DNA of 64,000 bases, taken from Amorphochlora amoebiformis (taxonomy: Eukaryota; Cercozoa; Chlorarachniophyceae). The DNA lies in assembly GCA_054601695.1 (NCBI GenBank), contig BAAHQB010000051.1, positions 62,001-126,000 on the forward strand, in the 5' to 3' direction. The position numbers and the translations under genes are program-made. The notes below the pieces were generated by a model. That model saw only the letters and a program-made list of their open reading frames with translations. It was not told the origin of the DNA and did no database searches. Position 1 is the first letter of the stretch; each line of letters starts with the position of its first letter. Positions 53,075 through 64,000 of the stretch are shown here, piece by piece.

Positions 53075-53852
53075 TATAAATAGATTTAAATGTATATATC
53101 TATGTATAATTTTATATATGTACAGATTTATATATATACACACATATACGTAGATTTATACATTTATAATACACATACACACACACACACATATTTATTT
53201 TACGTGAATATTTGGCTCTTTTATATTTATACACATAAAAAATATATTATATACATATATCATATACACATTAATAAAAACATGTGAATGTATCCATGTA
53301 AACGTACATACATAGGAACATACACTGTACATGCACACAGGTCGAAGACGACAAAGTCACTCTGGAAGACGCGATTTCAACAGCTGGTACCCTAACCCTA
53401 AGCCTTATTCTAACCTAACCCTCATAATAGTATACTTACTTAGGACTTCAATACTCTCGCGGAAGCGGATATTACCAGGTATCTGAACATATATATATAC
53501 ACACAAAAATATATGTGTATATATATATACGTTATATTTGCATATACATTCTTATATGATATGAAATGATACTGTAAATGTATTATACGCTTATATATAC
53601 ACTTATTACATATACATATATTGTATATACTTATATACAGGTGCATGTAAATGTATGTAAGTATGTATTAAAATGATATTTGTACCATACGTATTTGCAT
53701 ACTTACTATTCTGTGTATGTACATCATTACAACTATGTACATACAAATATAATTATACATATATACATGTATATATATATATATTTATATGTATGTATAG
53801 CACATACTTACATATGTATATATGTATATATATATATATATACATATATACA

Positions 53853-53883
<31 letters not shown>

Positions 53884-53915
53884 AATATTATATATATATA
53901 TTATATATATATATG

Positions 53916-53973
<58 letters not shown>

Positions 53974-54439
53974 ATATGCGTGTGTGTTTGTAATATTTAC
54001 GCATATCCATGTATAGTGTTTATCTTGAGTAATAAACCATACGTGTACCATATATGTAGCACGGTGATATTCACATTGTTCCGTTTTCTAACATCTTAGT
54101 ATCCGCACCTTAGCACTGTTTGGAACTCTAATTCCAATTTCAACTCTAAAATTACCTTAAACTACCTGAAATTACTTGAATATTGCCTAAAATACATAAA
54201 GTTACCTAATGCTAGCTCGGAAGGAAGAAAGAGGCTATCAGTGCGAAGAAAGATATGGTATGGTATGATGGAGGTAATCCAACCCTAACCCCAACCCTAA
54301 CCCTAATCCTAACCCTAAATCGTAATATATAGCCGAAATTGGAAGCGAAGACATGCTTTCATGGCATGTAAATGTGATGTGTATATTATTGTATAATACA
54401 TATATATATATATATATATATATAAGTATATTTTATTAC

Positions 54440-54471
<32 letters not shown>

Positions 54472-55028
54472 TTATATATATATATTGTGTTCATGTAAAT
54501 TCCACATGTAAATATACGTGTACATATATTTGTATATGCATATATATATATGTTTTAAACGCACATAATATGTATAATATATATATATATATATATACAT
54601 ATATATATTATGCATTTCATATTATGTATACATACATATTATGTATATATTTGTATATATACATATATACATATATATATATATATACACGCACATAATA
54701 TACACATATACATGTGTGTATATTTATATATATATATATATATGTAAATGTATATATACATATATATATATATATGTGTATATATATATATATATATTTA
54801 TATATACAATACGCATACATAGACGAAGTTATTGATGTTTCGAAAGATATTCGACAGAAGTTCGGCATGGGGTACTTCTGTTTTCATCACATACATCTAT
54901 ATATATATATATATATATGTATATATTATAATATGTAAGTAACGAAAGATATTCGACAGGTTCGGCATGGGGTACTTTTCATCACATACATCTATACATA
55001 TATATGTATATATATTATAATATGTATG

Positions 55029-55067
<39 letters not shown>

Positions 55068-55390
55068 TAATATTATATGTATATTGTATGCACACATACA
55101 TATGTATGATTAATATGCATACATATACATATATATATATATATATATATACATATAAACATATTTACACACACACATATATATATATATATATAGATAT
55201 ATGTAAATATATATTCATTTATTTATTATATGGAGATGTACGTATACATGTATAATATTTATGTGAACAGTATATATTCATGTATATGTATATATGTATA
55301 CATATATATATATATACACATATTATATTATATATATATATATATATATATTGTCATATGAACCCTAGCGTAATATTATTATTATTTATA

Positions 55391-55437
<47 letters not shown>

Positions 55438-55893
55438 GATTACGTGCATATGTATATATAAATATATATGTATATATATATATATCAATATATGTATATA
55501 TACATATATGTATATCAATAGTATGTATATATGTATAAATGCAGGATGGGAAAGATCAAAATAAATCATAACGATATCGATGAGGGGTCTCTGTTTGTTC
55601 AGGTTATTACTCTTTCATATGCATATGAATATACACATATACTCACGTACATCCTTAATAGTTATGTATACGCACGTGTTGTGTGTGTAATACATATGCA
55701 CATGTGTATATATATCAACATATATACATATATATATATATATATATATGTATTCATATTAACATATAGATTCATATTAACATATAGACATATCAATTAT
55801 ATGCATGTTTGTGTATTAAATATGTGCCTGTGTGTGTGCACACATGAACATGATGTGCATGTGTGTGTATATGTGTGTGTGTATGTGTACATC

Positions 55894-55925
<32 letters not shown>

Positions 55926-56228
55926 TATATATAAATCCTTTTCTGTTTGTTGTGTGTCTACATAAATGTAACATGTGGATGGATTTATTCATTTCCTCTT
56001 TAATTACATTATTTTCTCCTTTGTAATATTTTTGTTGTTCTTGATCTTTTTTTTTTCCATTAAAATTTTGGCAGAGTACCTCCGCCAACCGTGGGCTCAT
56101 TAGGGTATGTTATGTTATGTATGGGCATGATGTGTATATGTATGAATACAAATGTTTTCTCACACTTACGTGCATGTGCACAAATATGTTTTTACATACA
56201 TGCCTGTCATATATTATGTGTATATGCG

Positions 56229-56273
<45 letters not shown>

Positions 56274-56355
56274 TATGTGTATGTATATGCATATATATGC
56301 CATTTGTTATGTATGGTACAAAGAGTAAAACTAATAATATTACATATATATATAT

Positions 56356-56406
<51 letters not shown>

Positions 56407-57213
56407 TATGTATATATATGTATATATATATGCATATGTGTATGTATATACATCTATGCCGGTTGTTATGTAAGGATACAAAGAGTAAAACTAATAATAT
56501 CATAACACGTTATATATGAGAACGCAATATAAGTGAATACGCACACGTATGTATATATACATATTTTTTAGATTGTGTTAGATTATTTATTATTAGTTGT
56601 ACATATTACATCAAATTGTGTTACGTTATATTATACACTGCAATTTGTTACATTGTATTGTATACTATTGTCATTGATTTTAAACATTTTTGCCTCCATC
56701 TTTAGCGTAGGAGTTAAGTGATGTTACACAATATTATATATTATGTTGTATTACATCGTATCACAAATGATTTTTTTTATTGGTAATTATAATATACTGT
56801 GCGGTATTTATTTTTTTATTAGTTTATCATGATATATGCTATATTCACTGTTTTATATTGTATTCTGTCTTACCATGCTGTAATATTTTGTATTGTGTAT
56901 TATTTTGTATTGTATTGTATTGTATTGTATTGTATTGAATTATGTCACGTATTATGTGTTTAGATTTGACCTTTATGTATATATAATATATATATATATA
57001 TATACACACACACATATATATATATATATGTATGTATATATATACATTACATAATGTACGCATATTTATTAGGGAAGCGCATGTCTTCTGTTGGACGACA
57101 ATGCATTGGCTCCTTCCAAGGTACATGTGAAAATGTGCAAGTACAAACTTTTACATATGTGTGTGTGTGCATGTATACGTATATGTGTGTATGGGTATAT
57201 ATATGTGTATATG

Positions 57214-57264
<51 letters not shown>

Positions 57265-57400
57265 CATATATATTACACACATATACATACATATATATGC
57301 ATACCATACATATACACACACACACACACATACACACACACACATATATATATATATATATGTATATATAATATACATTATATATATATCCACACACACA

Positions 57401-57442
<42 letters not shown>

Positions 57443-57477
57443 CACACATATATATTTATATACATATACACACACAC

Positions 57478-57511
<34 letters not shown>

Positions 57512-57561
57512 CTATATTATATGGATGCGTTTATGTTGTTGATATAATATATATATGTATA

Positions 57562-57640
<79 letters not shown>

Positions 57641-57712
57641 GCACACACACACATATATATATATATATCTGTATGTATATATAATTACAATATATATACA
57701 TGTATATATATA

Positions 57713-57764
<52 letters not shown>

Positions 57765-57883
57765 ATATGTATATATGTATATATATATTCGCAGTTATAA
57801 ATGTATGTATATATATACATGTTCAAAATACACATATATATATATATTTATATTTATATTTATATATATGTATATATATATAT

Positions 57884-57919
<36 letters not shown>

Positions 57920-58230
57920 AATATATTCAAATATGTATATACATCGTATATTATCTGCGTAATTAGCACATAACATTTACATAACACAATTACATGCACA
58001 GTCTTTCCTCTTTCCGTCTTACCCTCTCCCCCTCCGCTTATGCTTCCTTTTCTCTCCCATTCCCTCTCTTCACTCACTCTCTCGCTCTCCTCGCTTTCTC
58101 TTCTTCTCTCCCTTTTTTTCTCTCGTGTATATTCATATTATATATCCATATATATATATATATGTATATATATATAAATATATATACATATAGGAAAATG
58201 CATATATATATATATATGTATATATATATG

Positions 58231-58268
<38 letters not shown>

Positions 58269-58367
58269 GTGTGTACATATACATCTACATACATAGATAT
58301 ATATTATATGTATATAATATATATATATATATATATATGTGTGTATATATATGTATATATATATGTG

Positions 58368-58437
<70 letters not shown>

Positions 58438-58472
58438 TAATATATATATATATATACATATATATATACAAA

Positions 58473-58541
<69 letters not shown>

Positions 58542-58742
58542 CACGTATGACACGTTACAGACACATACATATACGTGCGCTCTCGTACATTTATATACAT
58601 GTATAATGTATATATACACACACACATATATATATATATATATGTGTATATATGTACTATTAATATCTAAATTATATATGTATGTATATATATATGTTAT
58701 ATATAAATGTTACATATATATATATATATGTATATATATTTT

Positions 58743-58774
<32 letters not shown>

Positions 58775-58912
58775 TGAATATTTATATTTAAATGTAAATA
58801 ATATGCATACCTTATATATACGTGTATATATATGTATGTATATATATATATATACAAATACACACGCACAAACATATATATATATATGCTATATATATAT
58901 GTATATATATAT

Positions 58913-58950
<38 letters not shown>

Positions 58951-59040
58951 TATTTATATTTAAATGTAAATAATATGCATACATTATATATATGTATATA
59001 TATATATATATATAAATATAAATACACACGCACAAACATA

Positions 59041-59099
<59 letters not shown>

Positions 59100-59378
59100 G
59101 TATAGTTATTTAAAATATGTCGTTATATAAAAATATAGTTATATTTCTGCAGGCTAAATCTAAGGGCAAGAAGCGCGTGGCAGGCAAATCTAATGTGTGT
59201 AATGTGTGGGTATACGTACCTTAATATTTTTATACAATAAATACATACCACTATATATATATATATGTATGCGTATCATGTACGTGTGTGTGTCATGCTA
59301 TAATATATTTATACAATAAATAATATAAATGTATATATATATATAATATATATATGTATATATATATATATATATGTA

Positions 59379-59419
<41 letters not shown>

Positions 59420-59839
59420 CAAATAGGCGACTATCGGAGGCCCTAAGGCTAAAAAACAGAGGACAAAACTTCAAACCTCTAAGGTATTCCTACTTTTACA
59501 AACAAAAGCACACACACTAATATATATACACATATCTATATTTTAAATATATACATATATATATATATATATTTATTTATATATATATATATATATTAAT
59601 ATACATATACTATATATATATATATGTATATATGTATATATATTAATATATAAATATACATATATATATATACACACTTATGTACATGTTTATATATATA
59701 TATATTTATATGTATGTACAATATGTGTATAAATGTGTATATGTGTGTGTAAATATTTATGTATGTGTATATACATATATACACATATATATATATATAT
59801 TTATAATTAGTATATGTATACACATATATACATATATAT

Positions 59840-59889
<50 letters not shown>

Positions 59890-60569
59890 TTACATATGTA
59901 AATAATGAAATATAATGTGTATATATGATACATATAAATTATATAAATTTTTATATACATTATATACACATATAAGAATATCCATGTATATTTGTACTGC
60001 ACTGTAACCCGAAAATCTAGCCGAATCCTAAGCCCTAATCCTATTCTTCCCCTAACCCCAAGCCTAGCCTTCTGCTTACGCCCAAGACTAAGCCTAACCC
60101 TAAGCCTAGAGATAAGGAAATATGTTACACTTACCGTAATTCTAAGCCTAAGCCTAATCCTAAGACTACTGCCATTAGATTACATTTACGTAAATATAAT
60201 GGTATGTGTTACACCTAGCCCTAAGCCTAAGCTGAGGAATAAGCCTAAGCCTGGGCTTAAGCATAAGCCTAAGCCTAAGCTTAAACATAAGCCTAAGCCT
60301 AAGCCTAACCGAACCTAACCCTCTAAAGCTAACCTCAACCCCAACCCTAAGCTTAAGCCTGACCCAACTCCCTAAAGCTCAAAGATCATCCCAACTTGGC
60401 CTAACCCAAACCCTCTAATCTTCAGCCTAAGCTAAAGCCTAAGGCAGTCTTAAGTATAGTTTTCTGTTATTTTTGCTATACTTAGGCCCCCAAAAAGTCT
60501 TCAAACGGGAAGGGGAAATCGTCTATAGGACCGGTACGATCTATGTAAATTTATATATGTATATATTAT

Positions 60570-60624
<55 letters not shown>

Positions 60625-60669
60625 TACATACATATACATAAAAGGAAAGTGTTTTACATGAAATGCGTG

Positions 60670-60710
<41 letters not shown>

Positions 60711-60724
60711 GTACATATATATGA

Positions 60725-60780
<56 letters not shown>

Positions 60781-60790
60781 CAATATATAT

Positions 60791-60825
<35 letters not shown>

Positions 60826-61163
60826 GTGTGTATATGTGTTTGTGTATATATTTGCATACATTTTTCTTTATTACATGTATGTATTGTGCAATAAGTTAAA
60901 TATGGTATAAATATGTAATACACACTATACATCTAATAATAGATATGTAATTGCAATTAAGCATACATACATACACACATGTATACCAATAATTTGTGTG
61001 TAAGAAAGTTATCCATGCATGTATATATATATTATATATATATATACATATTTGTATATCTATTATGAAAATCTTATCTTCACACAATTGTTCACACATG
61101 TATACGCTCTCTCTCGCATATATTTTTTATATGCAAATATATATGTGTATATAGATATGTATA

Positions 61164-61219
<56 letters not shown>

Positions 61220-61392
61220 GATGTGTGTGTATGTGTGTACATGTGTATATGTGTATGTATATATACTTAACAATTTATATATGTATATGCGTATAGCACA
61301 TATGCATTATATATATGTATATATATATATATATGTATATGTGTATATAATATGCATAAAGACAAAGAAGGTTCATATCTACATAAATATAT

Positions 61393-61445
<53 letters not shown>

Positions 61446-61852
61446 CACATGTAATTACACACACACATATATATATATATATACATATATATACTCTTTA
61501 TATTCATATATATGTGTAATAGATTCTAAGCATTGGAGAGACAAAGAAGGTGACCCGTGGGGTACCGGGTACCTTTCCCTTCGGCCTAGAATGGGAGGTA
61601 TATATACAATGGAATATATGTATATATATACATATATATATATGTATATTTAAATATATATATATATATATATATATACATTTATATATATCTATATATA
61701 CACATAATATTATAGACACATACTATATATATATATGTTGTATGTATATCCCTTTGGCCCAAAGTGGGAGTTAAATATACGATGCAATACGTATATATAT
61801 ATTACATATATATATATATATATATGTATGTATAAATGTATGTAATGTATGT

Positions 61853-61884
<32 letters not shown>

Positions 61885-62003
61885 TTGCATATATGTTTGC
61901 TTGTATGTATACGTGTGTTTGTATGTGTCCAGATGTATATATGTAAATACATGAATACAGACACAAACACACACACACACATATACATATACATATATAT
62001 ATC

Positions 62004-62034
<31 letters not shown>

Positions 62035-62523
62035 ATATATATATTTATATTTAGATCTATATATATATATATGTATATAAAACGAATATTTGTATACATA
62101 CATATGTATAATGTTTATAGTAATGTCTGTACACACATATCTTCACTTTGTACGTATTATATAAGTGGTGTGCTATGTAGGATTGTGGAGATCTTTTTTA
62201 TTCCCTGGATAGCAACAAAATTCAGCCTTCGGAAAAGGTTTTATATATATATATATTTGTATATAATACATAAAATAAATAATTAAATATATCTATATAT
62301 ATGTATATATTATATATATATATATACATATATGGATATGTATATATAAGTATATATACATATATATATATATATTTATATGTATATATTATATGTATAT
62401 ATATATATGTATAAAATGCATACCTATATATATATATATATATATAAGTATTGACACATGTATATGTATGTACGCGTATATATACATATATCTATAATAT
62501 ATAATATATATATATATATATAT

Positions 62524-62555
<32 letters not shown>

Positions 62556-62768
62556 CATATATTTATATACATATATGTGTGTATATATACATATACTTAC
62601 ATCTATACATATTATATAGATATATATATTTATTTTTATATCTTTGTAAATTACACACACACATGCACATATATACACATTTGAAAATGAATTTGTAAAT
62701 TCTAAAAGGTGGTAGCATTTGATATGGATGGTACCTTGATAGAACCGAAGGTATATATATTTATATCC

Positions 62769-62817
<49 letters not shown>

Positions 62818-64000
62818 ATATTTATGTATACAAATTTGTATATTGTACAGTATATAATATACATATATATGTCATTAACTATACGTATCATACACAAGGT
62901 CACTTTAACTTACAGTTTTTGTATGTAACTTAAAACTAGAATGCTACAGATCTTTAGTCAATTACGGTATATATGTATATGTATATATATGTGTATGAAT
63001 ATATATGTATATATATATATATATACAATATATACATAGAATAGTAATATAAATACAATTACATGTAAATATCATACATATATATATATATATAGGTACG
63101 TATCTATGTATTGTACATGTACATCTCTAAAACATATCTAAAACATCCATCAACACACTATTTACTATTCTTATATCTTGCCCACGAAGAGCGGATCGAA
63201 ATTCGCGAGAAACCGCACTGACTGGAGATGGCTTTTTGATAATGTAACCATAACCGTAACCCTAACCCTAATCCTAACATTAGCTCTCTGATAATGTAGC
63301 CATAGCCCTAACCCTCTAATTCTATCCCTAGCCCTATCCCTAGCCTTAACCCTGGACTCACATTGCAAGTATCCTAACCCTATCCACAGCCCTAAATAAA
63401 ATCTGAATTCGAGAAGCTGAATTCTAACTCTAGCCTTTTTTCTATCAAAACCGGTACATCAAAACCGGGACAAACCCTGTAACTGTTGATAATCGTAACG
63501 CTAAGCCTAATTTTAAGCGGTTCCTATTACAGTAGGTTCTAAGCCTAGGGTTATCCCTATGGGCGGTAAGTCTATATCTAGCTATTCCCATAGCTTTAAG
63601 TGCTAAGCCTATACCTAAGCTGTTCCTGTCTCCACAGGTGCTAAGCGTAGGGCTAAGAGGGAAAGGAACAGCTAAGCCTTGGACTAAGCTGTTCTTATCC
63701 CTTTAGGTGCTAAGCCTAAATCTACGCTGTTCCTATCACTAAACCTATATCTAAGCTGTTCCTATCCCTATATTTGCAAAGCTAGATCTAAGATGTTCCT
63801 TTATTTTCGGTGCAAAGCATAGATTGGCATAGCGCTTAAATAGGGGAATATGAACAACTTAGATCTAGGCTTAGTGCCTAAAGGGATAGGAACAGCTTAG
63901 CCCTGGATTTAAGCTGTTCCTAACAGCTTAGCCCTGGATCAAGCTGTTCCTATCCCTGGATATAAGTGTATGCCAAATCTAAGCTATGTGTATCTCTCTA
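51094..64000 (+). CDS. PNKP: PNKP-type polynucleotide 3'-phosphatase with novel N-terminal domain (3' partial)
   Basis: Exons, all in phase: 51094-51105, 52468-52495, 52925-52983, 53341-53386, 53444-53478, 54216-54273, 54823-54871, 55545-55602, 56075-56104, 57073-57120, 59153-59194, 59427-59483, 60486-60533, 61523-61597, 62181-62237, 62709-62750 and 63190-63243; 266 residues visible. Order: acidic start (MEEE...EEDTDED), a domain at about 25-141 homologous to the whole domain of the neighbouring 140-residue protein ([38 protein letters not shown]), a Lys-rich linker at about 142-190, a short strand region, then [13 protein letters not shown] with the catalytic HAD aspartates at about 239 and 241, and [14 protein letters not shown], which matches the PNKP segment after the DxDGT motif. 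The family removes 3'-phosphates at DNA breaks. Animal enzymes carry an FHA domain and plant ZDP zinc fingers at this place. The kinase half, if present, lies beyond the window. Confidence 0.78.
56105..59152. repeat. TA introns of the PNKP-like gene
   Basis: Introns 56105-57072 and 57121-59152. TA microsatellite with TG/CA patches, a (TTGTA)n run at 56908-56937, a CT-rich tract at 58003-58125, and two tandem duplications (56277-56507 and 58773-59046). Confidence 0.9.
60030..60450 (+). repeat. Degenerate CCTAAG/CCCTAA repeat
   Basis: A 420-bp block of CCTAAGCCTAAG and CCCTAA variants on the sense strand of the PNKP-like gene, ending 35 bp before the acceptor of exon 60486-60533. Confidence 0.85.
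62751..63189. repeat. TA intron between the two PNKP phosphatase exons
   Basis: 439-bp TA-rich intron interrupting the phosphatase motif just after [10 protein letters not shown]; no other feature seen. Confidence 0.8.
63480..64000. repeat. Minisatellite with both orientations
   Basis: Tandem units containing ctaagctgttcctatccct and aggtgctaagcctaaatct run to the window end. From about 63840 units also appear reverse-complemented (gggataggaacagcttag), so the block contains an inverted repeat. Confidence 0.8.

Overview
This window is nuclear DNA of a eukaryote with many introns, most likely a unicellular alga or other protist; I cannot name the lineage. The evidence is dozens of short exons bounded by GT...AG, telomere-type CCCTAA/TTAGGG repeats, solo-LTR-like elements, and no bacterial gene spacing. 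Roughly four fifths of the window is intron, and most intron sequence is (TA)n microsatellite. Nearly all long open frames are translated TA repeats (poly-IY) and are not genes. Exons were assembled by hand from splice signals, codon phase and protein similarity recalled from memory; no search was run.

Layout. (1) 107-25673, plus: NAA25, the NatB auxiliary subunit, about 37 exons, missing only its N-terminus. (2) 26170-27636, minus: a beta-carbonic anhydrase with six exons and small introns free of TA repeats, convergent with NAA25. (3) 28652-31427, plus: a tentative coiled-coil gene. (4) 33007-37110, minus: an unrecognised gene of about ten exons with two unresolved junctions. (5) 37294-47149, minus: a probable type II membrane glycosyltransferase-like protein of about sixteen exons. 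(6) 47224-50260, plus: a 140-residue protein made of one unrecognised domain and a Lys-rich tail; it starts 74 bp from gene 5, divergently. (7) 51094 to about 63243 and beyond, plus: the same domain, then a Lys-rich linker, then the start of a PNKP-type DNA 3'-phosphatase that runs off the window.

Two points stand out. Genes 6 and 7 share a domain whose four internal exons have identical lengths (46, 35, 58 and 49 nt) and phases; the matching introns are short and TA-free in gene 6 and mostly expanded in gene 7. Also, introns repeatedly carry partial copies of the neighbouring exon edge with its splice site. The clearest case is an array of about six acceptor-edge copies embedded in CCCTAA repeats at 38.6-39.05 kb. 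CCCTAA repeats lie mostly on the sense strand of the host gene.

The genes show no common pathway: N-terminal acetylation, CO2/bicarbonate chemistry, a membrane glycosyltransferase-like protein and DNA end repair. The shared features are short intergenic gaps and hypertrophied introns.
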